Of a stretch of 48,308 nucleotides of DNA, positions 8,870-17,966 are shown piece after piece. The notes beneath the pieces are model-generated. The model was not told where the DNA came from and searched no databases. It was given only the letters and a program-made list of their open reading frames with translations. Numbering within the stretch: position 1 is the stretch's first letter; each line of letters begins with the position of its first letter. Origin of the DNA: Candidatus Daviesbacteria bacterium GW2011_GWA1_41_61 (lineage in GTDB: Bacteria; Patescibacteriota; Microgenomatia; Daviesbacterales; UBA10151); contig LCBT01000006.1 in assembly GCA_000997385.1 (NCBI GenBank), positions 1 through 48,308 on the forward strand, in the 5' to 3' direction. The position numbers and the translations under genes were made by a program.

Positions 8870-9907
8870 ATGCAGGTTGTCACTGCAGAGTTAATCAAAG
8901 ATAAAAAAGTGTTACTACGTTTAGATTTAGATGTACCAATCAAAGAGGTTGGGGAGGATGGATTGGAGGTGGCAGAGGATTTTAGGCTGCTGGAAGGGAT
9001 GGAGACTTTAAAACTATGTTTGGACCAAGCTCAGACAACCATTATTATGGGACATATTGGCAGACCGGAAGGTAAAGAGGTTGAAGAGCTTTCAGTGGAA
9101 CCCATTTACGATTGGTTACAACAATATTTAGATTGTGAGGATTTAGGGCAGCGTAAGCTCCGACTTTTGGAAAACTTAAGGTTTGAAAGCGGAGAAGAGG
9201 CCTGTGATTTAGCTTATGCAAAAGAGTTGGCCTCTGTAGGGGATTTTTTAGATAGTTATACGCCGAAGGCGGAACTATCGCAAACGCGAAGCGTTTATAT
9301 TAATGAAGCTTTTGCAGCTTATCATCCGGCTGCTTCCACAACTATTTTACCTACACTCCTGCCTCACGCGGCGGGATTACATTTTGCCCGGGAAGTAGAG
9401 GTGTTAACTAAAGTCCGGGGCAATCCCGGGAAACCCTTGGTGGTAATTATTGGCGGAGCTAAAGTGGAGAATAAATTACCGCTGGTTTTAGCGATGGCCA
9501 AAATTGCTGATCAGGTATTAGTAGGAGGAAAGATAACTTTAGAGCTAGTTCGGAGTTCTGCCGTTTCTCTCCCCGCTAATGTTTTAATAGGGGAATTAAA
9601 TAAAGAAGGGACGGATATTGCTGAAGAAACTGTCCAAAAATGGAAGCCTGTTATTTCCGGAGCCAAGATGATAGTCTGGAACGGACCCTTAGGAAAAGTC
9701 GAAGAGGACCAAAATGACCAGTCTAAAAATATTGCTCAACTGATTATCAAATCCGGGGCTGAGAGTATTATTGGCGGAGGAGATACCATTACTGCTTTAA
9801 ACAAATGGGGACTTTTAAATAAATTCAGCTTTGTCTCAACAGGTGGAGGAGCGATGTTAAAGTTTCTAGCAGAAGGAACTCTGCCCACTATTGAAGCTTT
9901 AAGATAA
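8870..9907 (+). CDS. pgk: Phosphoglycerate kinase
   Basis: 'KKVLLRLDLDVPI', 'MGHIGRPEG', 'LLENLRF', 'VVIIGGAKVENKLPL', 'WNGPLGKVE', 'STGGGAMLKFL'. Confidence 0.95.
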   Translation: MQVVTAELIKDKKVLLRLDLDVPIKEVGEDGLEVAEDFRLLEGMETLKLCLDQAQTTIIMGHIGRPEGKEVEELSVEPIYDWLQQYLDCEDLGQRKLRLLENLRFESGEEACDLAYAKELASVGDFLDSYTPKAELSQTRSVYINEAFAAYHPAASTTILPTLLPHAAGLHFAREVEVLTKVRGNPGKPLVVIIGGAKVENKLPLVLAMAKIADQVLVGGKITLELVRSSAVSLPANVLIGELNKEGTDIAEETVQKWKPVISGAKMIVWNGPLGKVEEDQNDQSKNIAQLIIKSGAESIIGGGDTITALNKWGLLNKFSFVSTGGGAMLKFLAEGTLPTIEALR

Positions 9908-9951
9908 GGTAAGTTTTGACCTGTAGCTTTAAAAATGCTAAAATACAGGAC

Positions 9952-10712
9952 ATGTCAACTTTGATAGAGGCAGGTTTGGTCCATCCTTCTGAAGTGGATA
10001 GGGCTAACAATAATCCCGAGGGGATAAGAAATACAAAACCTTTGCTGATCGCTTTGCCGCTTATGCTCGAATATTTCCCAATCAATACTTTTCTTTAGCT
10101 TTATACCCAGGATTACCTCTTCCCGATAATAGCTACCGCGACAGTATCAGAAGCGGTGTAATCTCCTTAGGTGTTAATGATTATCCTAAACAATTTGCCC
10201 TTCAAACCAGTGGTTTAAATCCCCTAAAAGATGACAGCGAAGGAGCTGGTTATTTAATTGTTAAAAACTACAGTAGCCAAATTTTGACAGGTTTTATGAT
10301 GTCAGCTGCTTTTACTAATAAGCAGGCTAAATATGGTGATCCAGCAATTGCTTTGCAAACATCTATCGATCGTGGTTTGGCAGCCCAGGCTAAATATCTA
10401 GAAATTTATGAAGATGATATTCTAAACCCTGCTCTCCAAAATATTTTAAAGGAGACTGCTAAAAGAATGTCGGTCGGAACAACAACTACACCAAATCCGA
10501 CAGTTCAACCATCCTGCACTCCCAGACCTGCTTGTTTAGACAGTAAACCCAGGTGTCTTATCCCTGAACCTGCTGAAAGCTGGTGTCCAGCCTCAAGTCC
10601 TTCCACATCGTCACCCCGTATCTGTACTCAAGATGCCAAAAAATGTCCTGATGGGTCTTATGTTTCAAGGACAGGACCAAACTGTGAGTTTGCCCCTTGT
10701 CCAGGGCAATGA
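9952..10712 (+). pseudogene. Frameshifted secreted/surface protein with C-terminal Cys-rich 'CTQDAKKCPDGSYVSRTGPNCEFAPCP' domain
   Basis: MSTLIEAGLVHPSEVDRANNNPEG (9952-) continues in another frame as DKKYKTFADRFAAYARIFPNQYFSLALYPGLP... into the 10284-10712 ORF with no start codon of its own. Confidence 0.55.
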
Positions 10713-10727
10713 TTTGCTTAAAAAAAT

Positions 10728-12392
10728 ATGCAAAATCTTAACCAAAAAGGATTTGCTCAAATTTTAGTGTTGTTGCTTTTATTAGCTGGGATAGCAGTTG
10801 GGGTTTACCTGGTTCAGCAAAAGACTAACTTTTTACCTAAGGCCAACGATATTACGCCTACCTTAAGCCAAACATCATCCTTTCCTTTAGGCATTAACAT
10901 TAGTTTAAGTGAAAGTACAGCTTATGATTTTTGGAATACTCATGCTTTATCAACAGACATTGTAAGTTCATATGTAAAAGATATAAATTTATTAACTAGT
11001 GCAGAAGCAGGGATCAAGTTTTTGTTTACTCAATTTAATAACCCAGAAGCTTCCATGGATCTGGCAGTTTCTCATAACATTGGATATGTCACCGCAAACA
11101 TAGAGACTACTGATCTTGATTTGCAAATTGCTTCAGAATCAGCCCAATACAGTATGGCAAAAGCCAAAGGTTTAAAATTTATCTTTGCTCCCATGGGGTA
11201 CATACTGGAGGAGAGTTATTCTTATCAGGATTATGCGATGCTTAAAAATGCTGATTACATTTTCTATCAGACTCAATATCTCCAGGATAGTTCACGTAAT
11301 CTTGGTACCACTGATCCAAGTCAACAAATTACCAATTATGCTGCTAGGGTAAAAGGCCTTATTTCAAAGATAAAACCTTATATTGTGGAACATAAGGTTT
11401 GGGTACAGGTCTCAGTCAATCCTCCTGACAATAGGTGTATAACAGCGGAAAGAGTAATTCAGTATATTGATTCTATTGAAGATGGTTCGCAAAATAGTCC
11501 TGATGGAATTATTATTTTCTATGCTTCCAAATATGATACTACTGGTGACAGACAAGATGATGGTAACTGTTTATCAAAAGGTTTTCCTTCCAGAGTTGAT
11601 GTGATGAAACAGGTTATCGAACATTACAGACCAGCACCAACTCCTACCCCTATACCTTCAAAACAGGATCATGAGAAAAAGGGTAAAAAGTTATCTGTTA
11701 CAGTTGAAGCACGGTTTTATGCCAATGTGAAGGATCAACTGAAAACAGGGGATCTCCTTTCTATGCCTGCTGTCAGGCAGTCTGCTAACACTCCTATGAC
11801 TGTGGATAATTGGAAGTTTAAACAGGCCGTGGCAGCTTTAAATAGTGTTGATGGTGAGATTGACCTCCAAAAGGGGATTTTCCTCTCAGCAGTAGCTGAT
11901 GTCCAGAACCTCATTAATAATATCCCTGTCAACGTCAATTGGGTTGCTTATAATATGGAACCTGGTATGACTCCTGCCTCTGATCTGCAGAATCCGGTAA
12001 ATTCAGTAAGGCAGTTTGCCAATGTTGTTCATAACTCCGGCCGGAAAATGGGCTTTGCGCCACTTCGAAGCTATATTGATAACAATCAAGGAACAATACA
12101 AATGAGTGATATCATTAATTCTGTAGATGCGATTTCTTATCAGGGACAATTACTTTTACCAACGATGAGTGAAGAGGATTTTGTTAAAACAGTCAAAGAA
12201 AAGTATAACTATGTTAAAGGTATTAATCCCAACACTCAATTTCACCTTCAGCTGTGGTTGGGGAGGCAGACCTCTGACCAGATGGCAAAAGTCTTTAACC
12301 GCTCAGACAAGTATTTTGATAATGCTGTCATTGGTACACACAGTGATTTAGAAGGTATCTTACAAGTTTTACCACAGTTAAAATGGAGGTAG
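10728..12392 (+). CDS. Cell-surface protein with Microgenomates-type N-terminal anchor; possible glycosidase-like fold
   Basis: N-term 'LNQKGFAQILVLLLLLAGIAVGVYLVQQKTNFLPKA'; PTPTPIP linker; two extracellular segments. Confidence 0.6.
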   Translation: MQNLNQKGFAQILVLLLLLAGIAVGVYLVQQKTNFLPKANDITPTLSQTSSFPLGINISLSESTAYDFWNTHALSTDIVSSYVKDINLLTSAEAGIKFLFTQFNNPEASMDLAVSHNIGYVTANIETTDLDLQIASESAQYSMAKAKGLKFIFAPMGYILEESYSYQDYAMLKNADYIFYQTQYLQDSSRNLGTTDPSQQITNYAARVKGLISKIKPYIVEHKVWVQVSVNPPDNRCITAERVIQYIDSIEDGSQNSPDGIIIFYASKYDTTGDRQDDGNCLSKGFPSRVDVMKQVIEHYRPAPTPTPIPSKQDHEKKGKKLSVTVEARFYANVKDQLKTGDLLSMPAVRQSANTPMTVDNWKFKQAVAALNSVDGEIDLQKGIFLSAVADVQNLINNIPVNVNWVAYNMEPGMTPASDLQNPVNSVRQFANVVHNSGRKMGFAPLRSYIDNNQGTIQMSDIINSVDAISYQGQLLLPTMSEEDFVKTVKEKYNYVKGINPNTQFHLQLWLGRQTSDQMAKVFNRSDKYFDNAVIGTHSDLEGILQVLPQLKWR

Positions 12393-12393
12393 T

Positions 12394-12900
12394 ATGAAAG
12401 TTCCTTCAGCATTAATTCTTCTAGCTGTTTTACTACTGGGAGTAGTTAGTGCCATTTATCTCTTTGGAAACCAGAAAGAAAAATTATCAGGCATAACAAG
12501 CTTTGATGAGTGCCTTAAAGCAGGCTATCCGGTAATGGAAAGTTATCCCAGACAATGTAAAACTGCCGATGGTAAGGAGTTTGTGGAAGATACCCAGTCC
12601 AACAGTGGTATTTATGGCCAGGTTATATTAAGCCCTACATGTCCTGTGCAAAAAGCAGGAGAGGAATGTACTAAGCCCTACCAAGGAACGGTTATCATAA
12701 AAAATTATGATCAATCACAAGAAGTGACTAGTTTTACAACCAATAGTAAGGGCGAATTTAGGGTTTCCTTGCCTCCGGGACGTTATTATTTATTACTTGG
12801 AGGAGATCGATCTTTTCCTTTTTTAAAACCTACATCAGTCGAGGTAAAAGCAAATCAATATACTAAGATAGACTTAAATGTTGATACAGGGATAAGATAG
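12394..12900 (+). CDS. Secreted protein with 'SFDECLKAGYPVMESYPRQC' motif and carboxypeptidase-regulatory-like domain
   Basis: Single N-terminal TM; 'GTVIIKNYDQSQEVTSFTTNSKGEFRVSLPPGRYYLLL' is CarboxypepD_reg-like. Confidence 0.65.
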   Translation: MKVPSALILLAVLLLGVVSAIYLFGNQKEKLSGITSFDECLKAGYPVMESYPRQCKTADGKEFVEDTQSNSGIYGQVILSPTCPVQKAGEECTKPYQGTVIIKNYDQSQEVTSFTTNSKGEFRVSLPPGRYYLLLGGDRSFPFLKPTSVEVKANQYTKIDLNVDTGIR

Positions 12901-12941
12901 TTTGTCTTGCTAGTTTTTCTATTTTACTCTACACTAAATTT

Positions 12942-13862
12942 ATGATTAAAGTTGCTATTAATGGTTTTGGGAGAATCGGACGGAATGCTTTTAAAGTAGG
13001 AGTAGAGAGGTTTGCTGATCAACTGGAGTTTGTGGCCATTAATGATTTAACTGAACCCCTTGTTTTAGCTCACCTCCTGCAATATGACAGCGCTTACGGA
13101 AGATGGGAGAAAGAGGTTTTTTCTGATGAACAAAATATCATTATTGATGGTAAAAAGTACCCAATAACTGCCGAAAAAGTTCCTGTCAACCTACATTGGA
13201 GAGATTTAGGGGTGGATGTAGTAATTGAATCCACCGGTAGATTTACTGATGAAGAGGGGATGAGACAACACCTTTTAGCGGGGGCAAAAAAAGTAATTTT
13301 ATCCGCTCCGGCGAAGGGTGGAAATATTGGCACTTTTCTGATTGGTGTAAACCATGATCAGTATCAAGGCCAGGAGTTAATTAACAATGCCTCCTGTACT
13401 ACTAATTGTATTGCCCCCATCGCGGCCATTATTCATTCTAAGTTTGGGATTGTCAAAGCTTTGATGACGACAGTTCATGGGGTAACAGCGGAACAAAACC
13501 TGGTTGACGGACCGCCACCAGGAGGCAAATCTAATGATTTAAGACGGGCCAGAGCAGCTTACACCAACATTATTCCCACCACTACGGGAGCCGCTATTTC
13601 TACCACTGAAGCTATTCCGGAGTTAAAAGGGCTTTTTGACGGGAGAGCCTTAAGAGTGCCGGTGATTATAGGATCAATCTCTGATTTTACTTTTTTAATT
13701 AGCAAAAAGGTTACTGTAGAAGAGATAAATCAAGCTATCAAAGAAGCCTGTGACAACCCCAAGTGGAAGGGGATAGTGACTTGGACAGAAGAACCCTTAG
13801 TGTCTTCTGATATTATCGGCAGGCCAGAGTCAGCTTTTGGTCAAAATCTTTGCCTGGTATGA
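12942..13862 (+). CDS. gap: Glyceraldehyde-3-phosphate dehydrogenase copy 1; C-terminus lost by frameshift (tail continues out of frame to 13926)
   Basis: 'INGFGRIGR', 'NNASCTTNCIAP', 'TVHGVTAEQNLVDGPPPGGKSNDLRRARAA'. Out-of-frame tail LLVKIFAWYDNEWGYSNRLIEQVINIGKSS*. Confidence 0.9.
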   Translation: MIKVAINGFGRIGRNAFKVGVERFADQLEFVAINDLTEPLVLAHLLQYDSAYGRWEKEVFSDEQNIIIDGKKYPITAEKVPVNLHWRDLGVDVVIESTGRFTDEEGMRQHLLAGAKKVILSAPAKGGNIGTFLIGVNHDQYQGQELINNASCTTNCIAPIAAIIHSKFGIVKALMTTVHGVTAEQNLVDGPPPGGKSNDLRRARAAYTNIIPTTTGAAISTTEAIPELKGLFDGRALRVPVIIGSISDFTFLISKKVTVEEINQAIKEACDNPKWKGIVTWTEEPLVSSDIIGRPESAFGQNLCLV

Positions 13863-13974
13863 TAATGAGTGGGGTTATTCTAACAGATTAATTGAGCAAG
13901 TTATTAATATAGGGAAGTCTTCTTAGGTAAGTTATCCTTGCATCTTTGATGTAGCTTTATATAATGATCCCATT

Positions 13975-14925
13975 ATGGCAGCCGAATCTTGGTTAGAAAG
14001 AACTGGACACAACTTAATCTCTGCTGCTCAGTTTGTCAAACCTGCCTTGAGGATAGCCCTAAGGCAACCGGTTTTTGGGAGCCTAAATCTTAGTGAGCAT
14101 TGCCCCAATGACTGTTCCTGTTATTGGAAAGCACAACCTAGAGTTCCAGAAATGTCAGACGAAAAAGTTTTACAGTTTATAAAAAAGAGAAAAAAGGAAG
14201 GTATGGTCCATGTTACTTATGTGGGAGGAGAGCCTTATATGCGACCCAAACTCCTTCAGGATGTGGTTAAAATTATGCCGGTTAATTGGGTTGTAACCTC
14301 TGGCCTCATACCCTTAAGACGCTTGGAGAAAACTTCTCATTTTATCTCAGTAGATGGGGTTGATGCTGATACTCATAATAAGATTCGTGGTAAATTGGGA
14401 TTATATGAAAAATTAGTCAGCAACCTAACACAGGCTAGAGAACAGGGTATCGATCGTCTTTATATTCACACAGTTTTAAATGCAGCCAATGTTGACCAAT
14501 TGGAAGAGATTTTTCAGAGATGGTCAACCAATAGATTAGCTGATGGTATGTTTTTCAGTACTCACACACCAATTTCTGGGGTAAACGATGAGCATCTTCA
14601 TTTAAGTAAAACCCAGCGTGAAGCAGTTGTGGGGCGGCTTCTAGCCTTACAAGTACAAGACCCAGACCATTTTTTAAAGATGACTCCTGAGATGATTAGG
14701 CGTTTACACCCGGATTTTACAGCTAAATTAACACCCCAAAATTGCGGCGCAGCCAGATATGTAGCCTCATATTATGGAAATGGCGAGAGAATCTCCCAAT
14801 GCGTTTTATCCAGCAAAGCTAAATGTTCCGAATGTGGTTGTCTGGTAATGGCCATGGTTTCAGCCATTAAGTGCCGTCCTCCTGAACTTAATACGCTCAA
14901 GTATTTAACTTTTGGGTTAAGGTAG
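13975..14925 (+). CDS. Radical SAM protein with unusual CX3CXC motif and C-terminal Cys cluster
   Basis: 'LNLSEHCPNDCSCYW', 'VTYVGGEPYMRP', C-term 'CVLSSKAKCSECGCLV'. Confidence 0.8.
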   Translation: MAAESWLERTGHNLISAAQFVKPALRIALRQPVFGSLNLSEHCPNDCSCYWKAQPRVPEMSDEKVLQFIKKRKKEGMVHVTYVGGEPYMRPKLLQDVVKIMPVNWVVTSGLIPLRRLEKTSHFISVDGVDADTHNKIRGKLGLYEKLVSNLTQAREQGIDRLYIHTVLNAANVDQLEEIFQRWSTNRLADGMFFSTHTPISGVNDEHLHLSKTQREAVVGRLLALQVQDPDHFLKMTPEMIRRLHPDFTAKLTPQNCGAARYVASYYGNGERISQCVLSSKAKCSECGCLVMAMVSAIKCRPPELNTLKYLTFGLR

Positions 14926-14993
14926 TTTGGCAAAGGTAGTTTGGCCTCTGATAGATACTGATGTGAAATAGACTGATCTATGGTATACTCTCG

Positions 14994-15614
14994 ATGAAAA
15001 TGAGAAGTAGAGGGTTTGTTTTGGATAAAGTTTTAATAGTGCTTGTGCTTTTAGCTGTTGTTGGCGGGGGAGTAGTAGTGGTTCGGCAGAAACAAAACCA
15101 ATCTGCCCCTCCAGAAGTAGTCGTCTTACCAACACCTTCTCCATCCTCTGCCCCGACCCCGACTCAATCAGGGCCAACTACCACAATTTCTACTGTGTTA
15201 AATCCTGGTAGGTTTGATGGAGATCTCAGAACTTTACCTACCGCCTCTCCGGTTCCCAGCCCCGTCGTTTTTACAGAGAATAGCAGTAGTATTGCCGTCA
15301 CACTCTCAAAAGGAAGTTATAATAAGGGAGAGGAGATCGCAGTCCAAATTGCCAATAACAGCCAACAAGATCTGTCCTTTTTACTTTGTCCTGCTGTAGT
15401 TGGTTGGGAGAAAAAATCTGGGGAAAGCTGGGAACAAACAGAGATCTGTTCCAACTGCGGTTCTGCTGCTCCTTGTGTTCAAACAACACTTAATTCAGGT
15501 AAAAGTTTGGTGAGCAAAATCACAATCAGTACTCAAGTTCAGAGCGGCACTTACCGAGCTTTTTTTCGCTATTTGAATGACATCGTTTATTCCTCTCAAT
15601 TTACTATCTTCTAA
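14994..15614 (+). CDS. Secreted protein: N-terminal TM, Pro/Thr/Ser linker, C-terminal beta domain
   Basis: 'DKVLIVLVLLAVVGGGVVVV' then 'PTPSPSSAPTPTQSGP' and 'VTLSKGSYNKGEEIAVQIANNSQQDLSF'. Confidence 0.6.
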   Translation: MKMRSRGFVLDKVLIVLVLLAVVGGGVVVVRQKQNQSAPPEVVVLPTPSPSSAPTPTQSGPTTTISTVLNPGRFDGDLRTLPTASPVPSPVVFTENSSSIAVTLSKGSYNKGEEIAVQIANNSQQDLSFLLCPAVVGWEKKSGESWEQTEICSNCGSAAPCVQTTLNSGKSLVSKITISTQVQSGTYRAFFRYLNDIVYSSQFTIF

Positions 15615-15659
15615 TTTAATCCTCTTGCACTTTTTACTTGAAGATGGAACAATAAATTT

Positions 15660-16574
15660 ATGGTCCGTGTCGCAATTAACGGTTTTGGGAGAATTGGCCG
15701 AGCTGCTTTTAAAGTTGCCTTAGAAAAACATCCTGAAGAGATTGAAATAGTTGCCATCAACGATTTAACATCCCCGGAAATTCTAGCCCACCTTTTGCAG
15801 TATGACAGCGCTTACGGAAGATGGGAGAAAGAGGTTTTTTCTGATGAACAAAATATCATTATTGATGGTAAAAAGTACCCAATAACTGCTGAAAAGATCC
15901 CTGTTAACCTACATTGGAGAGATTTAGGGGTGGATGTAGTAATTGAATCCACCGGCAGATTTACTGATGAAGAGGGGATGAGACAGCATTTATTAGCTGG
16001 AGCCAAAAAGGTAATTTTATCTACTCCCTCAAAAAGCCTGACCATTCCTACCTATGTCATGGGAGTAAACCATGATCAGTATAAAGGGGAACAGTTGATA
16101 AATAATGCTTCTTGTACCACCAACTGTATCGCTCCAGTGATGGCTATCATCCAAGAAAAGTTTGGCATTGTTAAAGCTTTGATGACGACAGTTCATGGGG
16201 TAACAGCAGAGCAAAATTTAGTTGATGGTCCACCTCCAGGGGGCAAATCTAATGATTTAAGACGGGCCAGAGCTGCCTATGTCAACATTATTCCTACCAC
16301 CACCGGTGCGGCTATTGCTGTCACTGAAGCTATCCCAGCCTTGAAGGGTTTATTTGATGGCAGGGCTTTAAGGGTACCCGTTATTACCGGTTCAATTTCT
16401 GATATCACCTTGCTTTTGAGTAGAAAAACTTCTGTTGAGGAGATAAATCAAGCCATCAAAGAAGCCTGTGACAACCCCAAGTGGAAGGGGATAGTGACTT
16501 GGACAGAAGAACCCTTAGTGTCTTCTGATATTATCGGCAGGCCAGAGTCAGCTCAAAATCTTTGCCTGGTATGA
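15660..16574 (+). CDS. gap: Glyceraldehyde-3-phosphate dehydrogenase copy 2; same C-terminal frameshift (tail out of frame to 16632)
   Basis: Same motifs as copy 1; zero frame ends ...GRPESAQNLCLV*, tail KIFAWYDNEWGYSNRLIEQVINVGK* in +1 frame. Confidence 0.9.
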   Translation: MVRVAINGFGRIGRAAFKVALEKHPEEIEIVAINDLTSPEILAHLLQYDSAYGRWEKEVFSDEQNIIIDGKKYPITAEKIPVNLHWRDLGVDVVIESTGRFTDEEGMRQHLLAGAKKVILSTPSKSLTIPTYVMGVNHDQYKGEQLINNASCTTNCIAPVMAIIQEKFGIVKALMTTVHGVTAEQNLVDGPPPGGKSNDLRRARAAYVNIIPTTTGAAIAVTEAIPALKGLFDGRALRVPVITGSISDITLLLSRKTSVEEINQAIKEACDNPKWKGIVTWTEEPLVSSDIIGRPESAQNLCLV

Positions 16575-16652
16575 TAATGAGTGGGGTTATTCTAACAGAT
16601 TAATTGAGCAAGTTATAAATGTAGGAAAATAGCTCTTTTTGGTTTCTGGCTA

Positions 16653-16688
16653 TTGACATTCTGTACAGAATTATGTAATATACACCAT
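16653..16688 (+). promoter_or_regulatory. TA-module promoter with operator-like palindrome
   Basis: TTGACA 16653-16658, TTCTGTACAGAA palindrome 16659-16670, -10-like tatgtaatat. Confidence 0.55.
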
Positions 16689-16970
16689 ATGACTAAAACT
16701 TTACCTATAACTGAAGCTCGGGCTAGTTTAACCAACCTGGTAGATAGGGTAAGTAAAAATTTGGATGAATATATTGTTACTGTTAATGGTAAACCAGCGG
16801 CAGTTATTATGTCTGCCCAAGAATATGAATCCTGGAAGGAAACTAATGAGATTTTAAATGATCCTGGTTTAATGAAGGCTATTAGAGAGGGTGAGAAAGA
16901 TATTAAAAAGGGAAGAGTATATGACTGGGAGGATGTAAAAAAAGAACTCAAGCTCAATGTACCGCATTAA
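16689..16970 (+). CDS. Phd/YefM-like antitoxin
   Basis: 'LPITEARASLTNLVDRVSKNLDEYIVTVNGKPAAVIMSAQEYESW'; overlaps the toxin start. ATG at 16689. Confidence 0.88.
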   Translation: MTKTLPITEARASLTNLVDRVSKNLDEYIVTVNGKPAAVIMSAQEYESWKETNEILNDPGLMKAIREGEKDIKKGRVYDWEDVKKELKLNVPH

Positions 16971-17208
16971 ACTCACCGCTAAAGCCAAAAGGGAGCTGAG
17001 AAAACTTTCCCAAACAGATAAACTAAGGATTGCCGAGATTATTGAAGAACTTAAAGAAGATCCGTTGATAGGAAAACCTTTGTCGCGAGAGTTGATCAAA
17101 AAGTTTTCCTATAGAATCGGAGTTTACAGAGTGATCTACCGAATTAATCGTCAAGATAAAATTATTGTTATTTTATCTGCCGGCCATAGAGGGACAGTGT
17201 ATAACTAA
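16957..17208 (+). CDS. RelE/ParE-family toxin
   Basis: 'YRIKLTAKAKRELRKL...KPLSRELIKKFSYRIGVYRVIYRINRQDKIIVILSAGHRGTVY'. Confidence 0.9.
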   Translation: MYRIKLTAKAKRELRKLSQTDKLRIAEIIEELKEDPLIGKPLSRELIKKFSYRIGVYRVIYRINRQDKIIVILSAGHRGTVYN

Positions 17209-17210
17209 TA

Positions 17211-17284
17211 GATTTTTGCCTGGTATGATAATGAATAGGGCTATTTCAACAGATTAATTGAGCAAGTGATAAATGTAGGAAAAT
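17211..17284 (+). pseudogene. Third copy of gap 3' end (remnant)
   Basis: tttttgcctggtatgataatgaatagggctatttcaacagattaattgagcaagtgataaatgtaggaaaat matches 13851-13915 and 16557-16630; W codon became TAG. Confidence 0.9.
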
Positions 17285-17288
17285 TTAC

Positions 17289-17681
17289 CTAAGATAAATT
17301 TTGGAGGTGCTTATCTAGACTTAAGCATTTTAAGTGGTGCTTTTTGGCCAGATAGAGATAAGAAGCATCATAAACAGAGAGATTTTTGGTTAAACTTAAA
17401 TCGAATACTTCTTCCAATTCAACTTTCTTAAGCTCTATTTTATGTTTTAGGAAAGCTTGAACTAATAATCTGGCGCTTTGCTTACTTATCCTTTTAGGGA
17501 TAGCTTGTTTTAAGCTATTTACTACTTCAAAAGGTAAAATGTAAGGGGCGATAAAGTTCACTTTTCCTAGAGCATACTGTTTGAAAATTTCCTCTACTTG
17601 GCCCGATCGTTCGTCCGGCAAAAGAAAAGCCAGGATAAAAGAGGTGTCGATGATGTAAGTGTTAATATTCTCTTCCGGCAT
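17289..17681 (-). CDS. PIN-domain toxin (VapC-like)
   Basis: 'YIIDTSFILAFLLPDERSGQVEEIF...LPFEVVNSL...LSVYDASYLYLAKKHHLKCLSLDKHL'. Confidence 0.88.
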   Translation of the reverse strand: MPEENINTYIIDTSFILAFLLPDERSGQVEEIFKQYALGKVNFIAPYILPFEVVNSLKQAIPKRISKQSARLLVQAFLKHKIELKKVELEEVFDLSLTKNLSVYDASYLYLAKKHHLKCLSLDKHLQNLS

Positions 17682-17913
17682 TGATAAGGGCTTTATAATT
17701 TATTTTCCCTTTAAAGGGTTTGGGTCGGTGTTTTAAAACCAACTCTAGAGCTTGACGTCTTTGTTCTAAGTCTGCTTCTTGGCTATACTTTTCTTCTACA
17801 GCTTTTCTTACCAGCTCTCCAGCCGAGGTATTCTTAGAGGCTGCCAGTTTGACTATTTTATTCCAGACTTCTTCACTAAATAATATCTGAGCTCTTTTGG
17901 TTAACATATGCAT
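17662..17913 (-). CDS. VapB-like antitoxin (RHH-type)
   Basis: 'RAQILFSEEVWNKIVKLAASKNTSAGELVRKAVEEKYS'; overlaps the PIN ORF. Confidence 0.75.
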   Translation of the reverse strand: MHMLTKRAQILFSEEVWNKIVKLAASKNTSAGELVRKAVEEKYSQEADLEQRRQALELVLKHRPKPFKGKINYKALINAGREY

Positions 17914-17966
17914 ACATATTAGTATACATACCTAAATTTGTCAAGGTATAAAGCCTCGTAAATTTT

